Shown: positions 15,318-24,279 of the stretch, piece by piece
How the letters are laid out: the number at the start of each line of letters is the position of its first letter
How positions within the stretch are numbered: the first letter of the stretch is position 1
Assembly (NCBI GenBank): GCA_039818825.1
Contig: JBCBTD010000045.1
Location: forward strand, 1 to 32,673
DNA from: JBCBTD01 sp039818825
Lineage (GTDB): Bacteria > Pseudomonadota > Alphaproteobacteria > Geminicoccales > Geminicoccaceae
Reading direction: 5' to 3'
Length of the DNA: 32,673 nucleotides
Position numbers and translations under genes: made by a program
Notes under the pieces: generated by a model
What the model was told of the DNA's origin: nothing
The model's input: the letters and a program-made list of their open reading frames with translations, nothing else
Database searches by the model: none

Positions 15318-15702
15318 ACCACAGTCGAACCCATCGGGCGGGCATTGCCAATGGCGCGTTCGGGCTCGAATGGAGCGTTGGCTCCAGGCGGCTCAACGAC
15401 CGCTCGAGGCCGATTTGGGCCAAGCCTGCGGTGACGCTACGTGGGCCAACGCCTACTCGTTGGTCGCAAAGCCGGCTCGGCGCAACGGCACTGAAGGAGC
15501 GATGGCGGACTGATCGGGTCGGTGGTCGGCGCGTCTTCGATCCAGCGTCGCCGCATGTATCGGTTCGCGCATGTCGGATATGGGCAAGCGGGCGTCGTCG
15601 GTGACGTGTTGCCAAGCGGGGCTGGAGACTACCACCATGTTGTTTCGGCCTCGCGAGGCCGGCCCAGTGGACTGCCCAAGCGACCGAGACGCCGACCCGC
15701 CG
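15318..15702. other. Divergent intergenic region between the MDR gene and soxB
   Basis: About 385 bases hold no recognised gene. It should contain the promoters for the MDR gene and for soxBDAG. A clean dyad, TGGAGC-GTTG-GCTCCA, lies at 15371-15386, and CATTG-C-CAATG is just before it. No glycine riboswitch-like tandem structure was recognised. The start of soxB may lie as early as 15637, where GGAG precedes an in-frame ATG. Confidence 0.5.
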
Positions 15703-16959
15703 ATGACGACGCCACGCTACTCATTCTGGTCACTGTTTCGCGAGGGCCTCCGTGGCCATGGCGGCTGGACGCCCGCCTGGCGTGATGCCTCGCCGAAGCG
15801 TCGCTACGACGCGGTGATCATCGGCGGTGGGGGCCATGGTTGCGCGACCGCCTACTACCTCGCCAAGGAGCACGGGCTCACCAACGTCGCCGTGCTGGAG
15901 AAGGGTTGGCTCGGTGGCGGCAATGCCGGGCGCAACACGACGATCGTCCGCTCCAACTACCTCTACGACGCCAGCGCCGCCATCTACGACCACGCCATGC
16001 AGCTCTGGAAAGGGCTCGGCCGCGAGCTGAACTTCAACGTCATGATGAGCCATCGGGGCGTGCTCAATCTGGCGCATGACGATGGCGAGATGCGTCAGCT
16101 CAAGCGCCGGATCGAGGCCAACCGGCTGAACGGGGTCGATGCCGAATGGCTCGACGCCAAGCAGGTCAAAGACTTCTGTCCGCCAATCAACATCACGACC
16201 GACGTGCGCTACCCGGTGCTCGGCGGCACGCTACAACGTTCGGGCGGGGTGAACCGCCACGATGCCGTGGTCTGGGGCTATGCCCGGGCGGCGAGTGCTC
16301 TTGGCGTCGACATCATCCAGAACTGCGAGGTCACGGGAATAGACGTGGCGAAGGGCAGGGTGCGCGGCGTCGACACCACCCGCGGCACCATCCACACATC
16401 GAAGGTCGCGAGCGTCGCCGCCGCGCACACCAGCGTCGTCGCCAAGATGGTCGACCTGCGCCTGCCGATCGAGAGTCATCCTTTGCAGGCGCTGGTGTCG
16501 GAGCCGGTGAAGCCGGTGCTGCCGTGCGTCGTCATGTCGAATGCCGTCCACGCCTACTGCAGCCAGTCGGACAAGGGCGAACTGGTCATCGGTGCCGGGA
16601 TCGATCCACAGCTCTCCTACACTCAGCGCGGCGGCTTTCACGTCATCGAGGAGGAGATCGCCGCGCTGCTGGAACTTTTCCCGAGCTTCTCGCGGATGAA
16701 GCTGATGCGTCATTGGGCCGGAACGGTCGACGTCTGCCCGGATGCGAGCCCGATCATTTCGAAGACGCCGATCGAGGGGTTCTACGTCAACGGTGGCTGG
16801 GGCACCGGGGGTTGGAAGGCGACGCCTGGCTCCGGCCACGTGTTCGCCGATCTGGTCGCCAACGATGCGCCCAACGCGGTCGCCGCGCCCTACACCTTGG
16901 AGCGTTTCCGGACCGGCAAGCTGGTGGCCGAGCACGGCGCCGCTGCCGTGGCGCATTGA
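15703..16959 (+). CDS. soxB: Heterotetrameric sarcosine oxidase, beta subunit SoxB
   Basis: SoxB carries the sarcosine oxidation site: sarcosine is oxidised to glycine and the methyl carbon passes to THF. The FAD loop DAVIIGGGGHGCATAYYLA begins near residue 36. His186 in GGVNRHDAVVWGYA corresponds to the histidine that holds FMN covalently in the Corynebacterium enzyme. The 418-residue form starting MTTPRYSFWSLFREGL lines up with the usual N terminus of SoxB. However, ATG 15703 lacks a ribosome site, while ATG 15637 has GGAG at good spacing and would add 22 residues. It is followed after 16 bases by soxD, forming the first gene of soxBDAG. Confidence 0.93.
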   Translation: MTTPRYSFWSLFREGLRGHGGWTPAWRDASPKRRYDAVIIGGGGHGCATAYYLAKEHGLTNVAVLEKGWLGGGNAGRNTTIVRSNYLYDASAAIYDHAMQLWKGLGRELNFNVMMSHRGVLNLAHDDGEMRQLKRRIEANRLNGVDAEWLDAKQVKDFCPPINITTDVRYPVLGGTLQRSGGVNRHDAVVWGYARAASALGVDIIQNCEVTGIDVAKGRVRGVDTTRGTIHTSKVASVAAAHTSVVAKMVDLRLPIESHPLQALVSEPVKPVLPCVVMSNAVHAYCSQSDKGELVIGAGIDPQLSYTQRGGFHVIEEEIAALLELFPSFSRMKLMRHWAGTVDVCPDASPIISKTPIEGFYVNGGWGTGGWKATPGSGHVFADLVANDAPNAVAAPYTLERFRTGKLVAEHGAAAVAH

Positions 16960-16975
16960 GCGGCCGGAGGCGGCG

Positions 16976-17332
16976 ATGCTGCTGATCCCTTGTCCCTATT
17001 GCGGCGAGCGCGACCAGGACGAGTTCGGCTATGGCGGCGAGGCCAACGTCGCACGGCCGAGGGACCCGGCGAGCCTCGACGACGCCGCCTGGGCCGAGTT
17101 CGTGTTCATGCGCACCAACAACAAAGGCGTATTCGCCGAGCGGTGGGTGCATGCGGCGGGCTGTCGGCGTTGGTTCAACGTCCTTCGCGATACCGCGACC
17201 GACCGCGTGCTCGCCAGCTATCGGATCGGCGAGCCAGCGCCGGCGATCCATGACGACGGGCTGGCGACGCCGGCTGGCGAGCCGGCGATCGGCTCGGGCA
17301 ACCGGCCCGTGGTCGGTGACTGCGGGCGATGA
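16976..17332 (+). CDS. soxD: Heterotetrameric sarcosine oxidase, delta subunit SoxD
   Basis: This is the small zinc-binding subunit of sarcosine oxidase. The 118-residue protein starts MLLIPCPYCGERDQDEF, giving C6 and C9, and later has ERWVHAAGCRRWFNVLRDT, which provides the histidine/cysteine half of the zinc site. The start ATG has GGAGG six bases upstream. Its stop overlaps the soxA start (ATGA). The tail after about residue 92 is rich in Gly, Pro and Ala and looks unstructured. The delta subunit helps hold the alpha-beta complex together. Confidence 0.93.
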   Translation: MLLIPCPYCGERDQDEFGYGGEANVARPRDPASLDDAAWAEFVFMRTNNKGVFAERWVHAAGCRRWFNVLRDTATDRVLASYRIGEPAPAIHDDGLATPAGEPAIGSGNRPVVGDCGR

Positions 17333-20300
17333 GCGCGCAGCCGTTTCGTGTCGGCGCCGGCAGGTCCGTCGACCCCGCTAGGCCGCTTCGCTTCCGCTTC
17401 GACGGCAAGGATTATGACGGCTTTGCCGGCGATACCCTGGCATCGGCGCTCTTGGCCCACGGCGTCCACCATGTGGCGCGCAGCTTCAAGTATCACCGGC
17501 CACGCGGGATCCTCGGCGCCGGCAGCGACGACCCCGCGGCGCTGGTCCAGCTAGGACGCGACCCGGCATCGACGGTGCCGAACGTCCGCGCCACCGAACT
17601 GGAGCTCTACGACGGCCTGGAGGCGGTCCCGCAAAACTGTTGGCCTTCGCTCAGCTACGACGTCGGTGCCTTGAACGACCTCGCGGCCCGCTTCCTGCCG
17701 GCCGGATTCTACTACAAGACCTTCATGGGCCCACCCGGCAACTGGATGACGTTCGAGCGTTTCGTTCGGGCCGCGGCTGGCATGGGCCGGGCACCGGCCG
17801 GGCGGGATCCGGACCGCTACGAGCACGTCAATCGGCACTGCGAGGTGCTGGTGATCGGCGGCGGTCCGGCGGGTCTGGTGGCGGCGCGCACCGCGGCCGC
17901 CAGCGGCGCGCGCGTCGTGCTCGCCGAAGAGACGGCCACCTTCGGCGGACGGCTGCTGGCCGCACGTTCGGAGGGTGCGGTCATCGAGGGCCGGCCGGCG
18001 GCGGATTGGATCGCGTCGGCCGTCGCGGAGCTGCGTGTCCGGCCCGACGTCACGTTGCTCGAGCGGACCTGCGCGTTCGGCTACTACGACCGGAACTGGG
18101 TCGGCTTGGCCGAGAGCGTTCAGGACCACGTCGCGCCTGCCGTGCGCGACCCGCGCCTGCCCCGGCATCGGTTGTGGCGGGTGCGAGCCGGCACCGTGAT
18201 CCTGGCGACCGGCGCCCTGGAGCGGCCCCTGGTCTTTCACGGCAACGATCGGCCGGGGGTCATGCTTGCCGGCGCCGTGCGCACGTTTCTCCACCGCCAT
18301 GGCGTGCTCGCAGGCCGTCGGGCCGTAGTGTTCACCAACAACGACGATGCCTACACCACCGCCTTCGACCTCGTGGAGGCCGGCGCCGACGTCGCTGCGG
18401 TCGTCGACGTCCGCGCGGCGCCGAACCCGGCATTGCTCGACCACGCAGCTGGCCTCGGCATCGAGGTTCGGCCGGCGTCGACACTGGTGGCGACCGCCGG
18501 CCGACGTCGGGTGCGGAGCGCGACGGTTGCCCCGCTCGGCGCCGATGGCGGACTGTCGGGCGAGCCGAGCGATCTCGCCTGCGACCTGATCGCCGTATCC
18601 GGCGGGTGGTCGCCGAACGTTGCCTTGTTCTCGCACTCGCGCGGTCAGCTCGCGTACGACCCGACGATCGCCGCGTTTCGCCCGGCGCGGTCGTGGCAGG
18701 CGGAGCACTCGGTGGGCGCCGCCGCCGGCACCTTCAGCCTTGCCCAGGCGCTCGTCGAAGCAGCATCGGTCGCTGCACGGGCGACCGCCAGCGCGCCACC
18801 GGAGCCGATCGACGTCGTGTTGCCCGCGCCGGCCGTGCCGTATCGCGTCCAGGAAGCGTGGGAGCTGCCGTCGGCGCTGTCGCCGACGCGCACCCGCGCG
18901 TTCGTGGACCTGCAGGACGACGTGACTGCCAAGGACCTGCATCTGGCGGTGCAGGAGGGCTACGCCTCGGTCGAGCACGCCAAGCGTTACACCACACTCG
19001 GCATGGGGACGGACCAGGGCAAAACCTCCGGCATGAACGGCTTCGGGATCATCGCCGGCGCGCTCGGCAAGCCGATGGGGGAGGTCGGGGTCACCACCTA
19101 CCGGCCGCCCTACAAGCCCATTCCGTTCGGGGCGGTCGCCGGCCAGCATGTCGGCGCATCGTTCCATCCGCGACGGACCACGGCGATGCACGACGCCCAC
19201 GTCGAAGCGGGTGCCATCTTCGAGATCGTCGGTGACTGGCTCAGGCCGCGCGTCTACCCGCGGGATGGCGAGGACTTCGATGCCGCACTCCAGCGCGAGG
19301 CGCGGGCGGCGCGGACCGACATCGGCGTGCTCGATGCGTCGACGTTGGGCAAGATCGACATCCGTGGTCCCGACGCCCGCGAGTTCCTGAACCGCGTCTA
19401 CACCAACGCCTGGCTCAAGCTCGCGCCCGGCCGCTGCCGCTACGGGTTGATGCTGAACGAGGACGGCATGGTGTTCGACGACGGGGTGACGGCCTGCCTC
19501 GCCGACGACCATTTCCACATGACGACGACGACCGGCGGTGCGGCCGGTGTGCTGAGCTGGCTCGAGGACTATCTGCAGACCGAATGGCCCGACCTCCAGG
19601 TGTACCTGACCTCGGTCACCGAGCAGTGGGCCGTTGCCGCCATCTGCGGTCCCGGTAGTCCCAAGCTCGTCGCCGATCTCCTGGATGACATCGATCCGGA
19701 GCCAGGCGCCTTCCCGTTCATGACCTGGCGCGCCGGACATGTCAGCGGCGTGCCGGTCAGGGTGTTCCGCATCTCGTTCACCGGTGAGCTGGCCTACGAG
19801 ATCAACGTACCGGCGCGCTATGGTTCGTGGCTATGGCGGCTGATCATGGAGCGCGGTCGCGCCCACGGCATCACCCCCTACGGCACCGAGGCGATGCACT
19901 TGCTCCGGGCGGAGAAGGGGTTCGTGATCGTCGGTCAGGACACGGACGGCACGGTCACGCCGGTCGATCTCGGGATGGAGTGGGCGGTGAAGAAGAGCGC
20001 CGACTTCATCGGCCGGCGGTCGCTCTTTCGCAGTGACACGGCGCGTGCCGATCGACGCCAGTTCGTCGGTCTGTTGACGACCGAGCCGGCCTACGTCGTC
20101 CCCGAAGGCTCGCAGCTGATCGCCACGCCGGCCGAGCAGGAGGGGCGGACGCCGATGATCGGCCACGTCACGTCCAGCTACTTCAGCCCCAATCTCCGCC
20201 GGAGCATCGCGCTGGCGCTTCTCGACGGCGGCCACGGCCGTCACGGCGAGACCGTCTACGTTGCACGGGCGGAGGCTGCGCCAGCACCAGCCTTGGTCAC

Positions 20301-20340
20301 CGCGCCGGACTTCCTCGGCGACGTCGAAGGCGCTCGATGA
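17329..20340 (+). CDS. soxA: Heterotetrameric sarcosine oxidase, alpha subunit SoxA
   Basis: The 1003-residue subunit carries NAD+ and THF sites. Residues 20-100 form a ferredoxin-like domain (SFKYHRPRGILGAGSDDPA at 52-70) without the cysteines of a true cluster, as is normal in SoxA. The dinucleotide loop VLVIGGGPAGLVAARTA is at 173-189. TTLGMGTDQGKTSGMNG lies in the middle, and a GcvT folate domain fills the last 380 residues, with ISFTGELAYEINVP. The product, 5,10-methylene-THF, feeds the one-carbon genes on the other side of the window. Both ends are ATGA overlaps, with soxD and soxG. Confidence 0.95.
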   Translation: MSAQPFRVGAGRSVDPARPLRFRFDGKDYDGFAGDTLASALLAHGVHHVARSFKYHRPRGILGAGSDDPAALVQLGRDPASTVPNVRATELELYDGLEAVPQNCWPSLSYDVGALNDLAARFLPAGFYYKTFMGPPGNWMTFERFVRAAAGMGRAPAGRDPDRYEHVNRHCEVLVIGGGPAGLVAARTAAASGARVVLAEETATFGGRLLAARSEGAVIEGRPAADWIASAVAELRVRPDVTLLERTCAFGYYDRNWVGLAESVQDHVAPAVRDPRLPRHRLWRVRAGTVILATGALERPLVFHGNDRPGVMLAGAVRTFLHRHGVLAGRRAVVFTNNDDAYTTAFDLVEAGADVAAVVDVRAAPNPALLDHAAGLGIEVRPASTLVATAGRRRVRSATVAPLGADGGLSGEPSDLACDLIAVSGGWSPNVALFSHSRGQLAYDPTIAAFRPARSWQAEHSVGAAAGTFSLAQALVEAASVAARATASAPPEPIDVVLPAPAVPYRVQEAWELPSALSPTRTRAFVDLQDDVTAKDLHLAVQEGYASVEHAKRYTTLGMGTDQGKTSGMNGFGIIAGALGKPMGEVGVTTYRPPYKPIPFGAVAGQHVGASFHPRRTTAMHDAHVEAGAIFEIVGDWLRPRVYPRDGEDFDAALQREARAARTDIGVLDASTLGKIDIRGPDAREFLNRVYTNAWLKLAPGRCRYGLMLNEDGMVFDDGVTACLADDHFHMTTTTGGAAGVLSWLEDYLQTEWPDLQVYLTSVTEQWAVAAICGPGSPKLVADLLDDIDPEPGAFPFMTWRAGHVSGVPVRVFRISFTGELAYEINVPARYGSWLWRLIMERGRAHGITPYGTEAMHLLRAEKGFVIVGQDTDGTVTPVDLGMEWAVKKSADFIGRRSLFRSDTARADRRQFVGLLTTEPAYVVPEGSQLIATPAEQEGRTPMIGHVTSSYFSPNLRRSIALALLDGGHGRHGETVYVARAEAAPAPALVTAPDFLGDVEGAR

Positions 20341-20972
20341 CCGCGCCCGTCCGACGCTCGCCGCTGGCCCATCGTCGGCCCCTCGCCGGCGGTGGGGCCG
20401 TTCGGATCGCGGAGCTTCCGCTACGAGCGCTGTTCAGCCTGCGCGGCGAGGCCGACCGGATGGCAGAATCCGTGGGAGCAACGCTGGGGCTGACACTGCC
20501 AGGCGCCGTGCGTGAGACGGTCCGCGGCGAGGGTGCTGCAGCCCTTTGGCTCGGGCCCGACGAGTGGCTGCTGGTGGTCGAGGAAGCGGAAGCATCGGCC
20601 AAGGCAGCGGCCTTGGAGACGGCGCTGGGCGGGACGCACCACCAGCTCGTCGAACTCTCGGACTACTACACGGCGATCGACGTGCGAGGACCGCGGGCGC
20701 GCGATTTGCTGGCCAAGCTCGTCGCCGTCGACCTGCATCCGACGCGCTTCGGCGCCGGTGACGTCGTTGCGACCAAGCTGGCGAAGGCGACCACTTGGCT
20801 CTGGCTGACCGAAGACGAAGGGCGCGCCAGCGGCCCCTCGTTCAGTCTTTTCGTTCGCCGGTCGATGGCCGACTACGCCTGGTGCCTCCTGGCGGAGGCA
20901 GGTCGCGAGTGGGGCGTCGAAGCACAACGACCGATCGGCGACGTACCGCTGCATCGAAGCGGCTCCGGCTGA
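20337..20972 (+). CDS. soxG: Heterotetrameric sarcosine oxidase, gamma subunit SoxG
   Basis: SoxG is the small GcvT-like structural subunit that packs against the folate domain of SoxA. The 211-residue protein has ELPLRALFSLRG near residue 26, GPDEWLLVVEE near 73, ELSDYYTAIDVRGPRARDLL near 105-124 and a C-terminal FVRRSMADYAWCLLAEAG. These follow the SoxG pattern, including the DxR-GP strand shared with GcvT. It is the last gene of the operon. A strong GC-rich hairpin follows within ten bases. Confidence 0.92.
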   Translation: MTAPVRRSPLAHRRPLAGGGAVRIAELPLRALFSLRGEADRMAESVGATLGLTLPGAVRETVRGEGAAALWLGPDEWLLVVEEAEASAKAAALETALGGTHHQLVELSDYYTAIDVRGPRARDLLAKLVAVDLHPTRFGAGDVVATKLAKATTWLWLTEDEGRASGPSFSLFVRRSMADYAWCLLAEAGREWGVEAQRPIGDVPLHRSGSG

Positions 20973-20979
20973 GCCGCTA

Positions 20980-21020
20980 GCCCCGCCGTCGCCGCTTCTG
21001 GCGTCGGCGTTCGGCGGGGC
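20980..21020. terminator. Bidirectional hairpin between soxG and the BCCT transporter gene
   Basis: GCCCCGCCG (20980-20988) pairs perfectly with CGGCGGGGC (21012-21020). The intervening sequence can add an inner CGCC/GGCG pairing (20990-20993 with 21000-21003). It lies between two convergent stop codons, so it can serve both transcripts. T-tracts are absent, so the terminator role rests on position and stem strength. Confidence 0.6.
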
Positions 21021-21027
21021 CTTGAGT

Positions 21028-22719
21028 TCAGGCTCGGAGTTCCTGACCGATCCGTGTGCCGTCGGGCGCCGTTACCTGGGCGCCCATCGGCGAGGCGGAA
21101 CAGTCCTCCGACAGCGACTTCAAGAGCCCCCACGTCATGAAAATCAGCACGAAGGAGATCGGGAACGCTGCGGCGATCGACGCCGTCTGCAGCGCGCTGA
21201 GCCCGCCAGCCAGTAGCAAGACGCCGGCAACGAAGCCTTCGCCCATGCCCCAGATGATGCGGAACGCCTTCGGTGGGTCGTCGTCACCCATCGACAGCAT
21301 GGTCGTGATGACCAGGGTGCCGCTGTCCGACGACGTGATGAACCACGACGCCAGCAGGAACGTGGCGAGTGCTGCGAGCGGCCACTGCAGCACGCTCATG
21401 TCGCCCATCCACGAGGTCCGGCCCAGGTTGTCGATCGTGCCGTAGAGGGCAGCCGGTAGATCCCAGGCGCGTACGGTCTCGATGATCCCGGCGCCGCCAA
21501 CTGCCGCCGGTCCGCCGACCGCTTGCATCTCCTGCCAGATGGCGTTGCCGCCGAACATGCAGATCCAGAAGAAGGCGATGGTGGTGGGCACGAACATGAC
21601 GCCGACCATGAACTCACGGATCGTCCGGCCCCGGCTGATTCGTGCGATGAACATGCCGACGAACGGTGCCCAGGAGATCCACCAGCCCCAGTAGAAGATC
21701 GTCCAGCCACCCTGCCATGCGGCATTGCCGGCCTCGCTCGCCGTCCAAAAGCCCATCGGCACCACGTTCCAGAGATAGTCACCGAGCGAGGTGATGAAGA
21801 AGCCCATCAGCCAGGTGAACGGACCGAGTATCATGAAGGCGGCGAGCAGGACGACCGACAGCCAAATGTTCCATTCCGAGATGATGCGGATGCCGTTGCC
21901 GACGCCAGAGACGGCCGAGAGGGTGGCGATGATCGAGATGACGAAGATCAGGATCAGCTTGGTAACGATGCCCGGATCGATGCCGAACAGGACGTTCAAG
22001 CCGGTCGCCATCTGGCTGACGCCGAGACCGAGCGAGGTCGCCACGCCGAAAACGGTGCCGAACACCGCAAGCAAGTCGACGGCGTGACCCCAAGGACCGT
22101 AGATCCGCTCGCCGATCAACGGGTAGAGCGCCGACCGTAGCGTCAGCGGCAGCTTCTTGCGGAAGCCGAAATAGGCGAGGGAAAGGCCCACCAGGACGTA
22201 GACCGCCCAGCCGTGGAATCCCCAGTGGAAGAACGTGACGCGCATCGCATCGACCGCCCGCTCCATGGTCATGGCCATGTTGCCGTCGAGATCGGCGTGC
22301 GGGTTGTTCGGGTAGCCGAATGCCCCCGAATTGTCGAAGTAGAAGATCGGCTCGGCAACGCCAAAGAACAGGATACCTATACCGACTCCCGCTGAGAACA
22401 GCATTGAAAACCAGGAGAAATTACTGAACTCCGGTTTGCTGTCATCATCGCCCAGTTTGAGGCTTCCCCACTTCGAGAACATCAAGAAGATACAAACGAA
22501 GAAAAAGGCGGTGAGGGTGGTGATGTAATACCAGCTCAGGCCGGTTTCGATCCAATTGCGGATGGCGCCGTAGACGCTGCCGGCGAACTCCACGTTGAGC
22601 ACGGTGAAAATGACGAAGGCGGCGACCATGCCTTTGGCGGCGATGCTCATGCCGGGATGGAGTCCGGTGAAGATGCCGGACTTCGCAACGAGATGCGGAT
22701 TCGGGTGCGGTTCGGACAT
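21028..22719 (-). CDS. BCCT-family betaine/carnitine/choline transporter
   Basis: This 563-residue inner-membrane transporter has about twelve membrane segments and soluble ends. SAGVGIGILFFGVAEP at residues 109-124 is the glycine-rich segment of helix 3. The family signature IFYWGWWISWAPFVGMF spans about 341-357 and places W346, W347 and W350 at the positions of the trimethylammonium-binding box (BetP W373, W374, W377). ATG 22719 has AAGGGAGG as ribosome site. It lies 72 bases after the carnitine dehydrogenase gene, in the same direction. Uptake of carnitine, or of the betaine made from it, fits best. Sodium or proton coupling or exchange cannot be decided here. Confidence 0.92.
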   Translation of the reverse strand: MSEPHPNPHLVAKSGIFTGLHPGMSIAAKGMVAAFVIFTVLNVEFAGSVYGAIRNWIETGLSWYYITTLTAFFFVCIFLMFSKWGSLKLGDDDSKPEFSNFSWFSMLFSAGVGIGILFFGVAEPIFYFDNSGAFGYPNNPHADLDGNMAMTMERAVDAMRVTFFHWGFHGWAVYVLVGLSLAYFGFRKKLPLTLRSALYPLIGERIYGPWGHAVDLLAVFGTVFGVATSLGLGVSQMATGLNVLFGIDPGIVTKLILIFVISIIATLSAVSGVGNGIRIISEWNIWLSVVLLAAFMILGPFTWLMGFFITSLGDYLWNVVPMGFWTASEAGNAAWQGGWTIFYWGWWISWAPFVGMFIARISRGRTIREFMVGVMFVPTTIAFFWICMFGGNAIWQEMQAVGGPAAVGGAGIIETVRAWDLPAALYGTIDNLGRTSWMGDMSVLQWPLAALATFLLASWFITSSDSGTLVITTMLSMGDDDPPKAFRIIWGMGEGFVAGVLLLAGGLSALQTASIAAAFPISFVLIFMTWGLLKSLSEDCSASPMGAQVTAPDGTRIGQELRA

Positions 22720-22791
22720 GCCGTCCTCCCTTCGTGCGTTGTGGGCCTCCCCTTGGCCCTCTCGGATGCTGCTCCGAGGCAGCGTCCACGG

Positions 22792-24279
22792 TCAGCCTGG
22801 CTGACCCACGCGCCGGCCGACGCCAAACGGCACCGGTAGGACGGCGTGTCCTTCGACGAGTTCTTGGACGTTGGCAGCAATGGCGGCGCTCGGCAACGAC
22901 GTCTCTCGCGTTTCGAGATCGACGTGCTGCAGCAAATGTTCGCCGGTTGCGGCGACCTCGCCGTCATCGCGTCGCAACTGGTGGAACAGGTGCAGTTGAC
23001 CAGTGTCTGACGGCAGCAATCGTGTCAGCACGAAGATCCGTTCGGCGCCGCGAACCGGGCGCAAATGGTGCACGTGACTGTCGACGGCGACGTAGCCGTG
23101 ACGTGTAGGCGAGGAGCTGCTGGCGCCACCGACCAGCGCTACGACGCGGTCGTTGGCTTGGGCGAAAACCTCGAAGTACCGGCTCTCGCTGAGGTTGCCA
23201 GCATCGTCGGCCCAAGTCTGCGGAACCTGCCGCTCCACGGTCGTCAGCGGCTGTCGTCGGTCGGTCGTCGGGTCGAGCGGCGACGTGGGCAGCTGGGCCT
23301 CGTGCGCGGCGATGGTCGCGCCGGCACCACTGTCGCGTCGCTTCAATGCTCGCAGAACATCAACCAGATTGGCGTCGCGCAGCCGCTCGGCGTCGCGGAT
23401 GCTCCGTCCGTCGGCCTGAGCATCCGTTTGGTTGGCGATGCGCTCGATCAGGGCGTCATCGAGCGCGGGCACGTCCATCAGCTTGGTCCAGGGCCACTGC
23501 AGCGCCGGGCCGAACTGGTGGAGGAAGTGGCGCATGCCGGCTTCACCGCCGGCGATCCGGTAGGTCTCGAAGAGGCCCATCTGCGCCCAGCGGAGGCCGA
23601 AGCCGAAGCGGATCGCATCGTCGACGTCGGCCGTCGTCGCGACCTCGTCATTGACCAGCCAGAGCGCCTCACGCCACACGGCCTCCAAAAGCCGATCAGC
23701 CAGGTGGGCGTCGATCTCCTTGCGGACCACGAGCGGACGCATGCCCAACTGCTCCAACGTGCTGCAAGCATGGGCAACGAAGGACGGATCGTTGGCGGGG
23801 GAGGGCACGACTTCGACCAGCGGCAGCAGGTAGACGGGGTTGAACGGGTGGCAGACCAGGATCTGCGCCGGTCGTGCCGCCCCCTCTTGCAGCGCCGACG
23901 GCTTGAACCCGGAGGTCGATGAGCCGAGCGTCGCGTCGTTCCGGGCGTAGCGCTGGATGTCTCGGTACACCCCATGCTTGAGTGCCAATCGCTCGGGCAC
24001 GCACTCCTGGATCCACGCCGCTTCACGCACGGCGTCCTCGAGCGTCGAGGCGACGATCAACCGGCCCTCGGGCGGCAGGGCGCGGTCGTAGAGCGTCGGC
24101 AGGCTGGCGCGGGCGTTGATCAGCACCTCGTCGAGCTTGCGGCCGGCCTCTGGATCGGGGTCGAACAGTGTGACGTCCCAGCCGTTCAGCGCGAACCGCG
24201 CCGCCCAGCCGCCGCCGATCACGCCACCGCCGACGATCGCGGCGCGCCGCACGGCGGTCGAGGGGGCATCCGGCCTCAC
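22792..24279 (-). CDS. lcdH: Carnitine 3-dehydrogenase fused to a betainyl-CoA thioesterase domain
   Basis: The protein oxidises L-carnitine to 3-dehydrocarnitine with NAD+. Its C-terminal hotdog domain should hydrolyse betainyl-CoA to glycine betaine and CoA. Residues 1-320 resemble 3-hydroxyacyl-CoA dehydrogenases. They have AAIVGGGVIGGGWAARFAL near 13-31, SSTSGFKPS near 120 and LVCHPFNPVYLLPLVEVV near 141, where H144 is the likely catalytic histidine. From about residue 345, VERQVPQTWADDAGNLSESR and RYFEVFAQANDRV begin a 4HBT-type thioesterase. Total length is 495 residues, as in known rhizobial fusions. The GTG start at 24279 overlaps the cleavage-enzyme stop (GTGA). A longer upstream frame is only a shadow of that gene. 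Confidence 0.92.
   Translation of the reverse strand: MRPDAPSTAVRRAAIVGGGVIGGGWAARFALNGWDVTLFDPDPEAGRKLDEVLINARASLPTLYDRALPPEGRLIVASTLEDAVREAAWIQECVPERLALKHGVYRDIQRYARNDATLGSSTSGFKPSALQEGAARPAQILVCHPFNPVYLLPLVEVVPSPANDPSFVAHACSTLEQLGMRPLVVRKEIDAHLADRLLEAVWREALWLVNDEVATTADVDDAIRFGFGLRWAQMGLFETYRIAGGEAGMRHFLHQFGPALQWPWTKLMDVPALDDALIERIANQTDAQADGRSIRDAERLRDANLVDVLRALKRRDSGAGATIAAHEAQLPTSPLDPTTDRRQPLTTVERQVPQTWADDAGNLSESRYFEVFAQANDRVVALVGGASSSSPTRHGYVAVDSHVHHLRPVRGAERIFVLTRLLPSDTGQLHLFHQLRRDDGEVAATGEHLLQHVDLETRETSLPSAAIAANVQELVEGHAVLPVPFGVGRRVGQPG

Noticed and set aside
15318..15636. Glycine riboswitch upstream of the sarcosine oxidase operon
   Set aside because: A glycine product makes it plausible, but no tandem aptamer-like helices or conserved junctions could be recognised by eye. 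Only a single short dyad was seen.
17551..19740. A 729-residue open frame on the minus strand opposite soxA
   Set aside because: It lies wholly inside soxA, has no recognisable domain and has low-complexity, Arg/Gly/His-rich composition. This is the usual mirror frame of a GC-rich gene.
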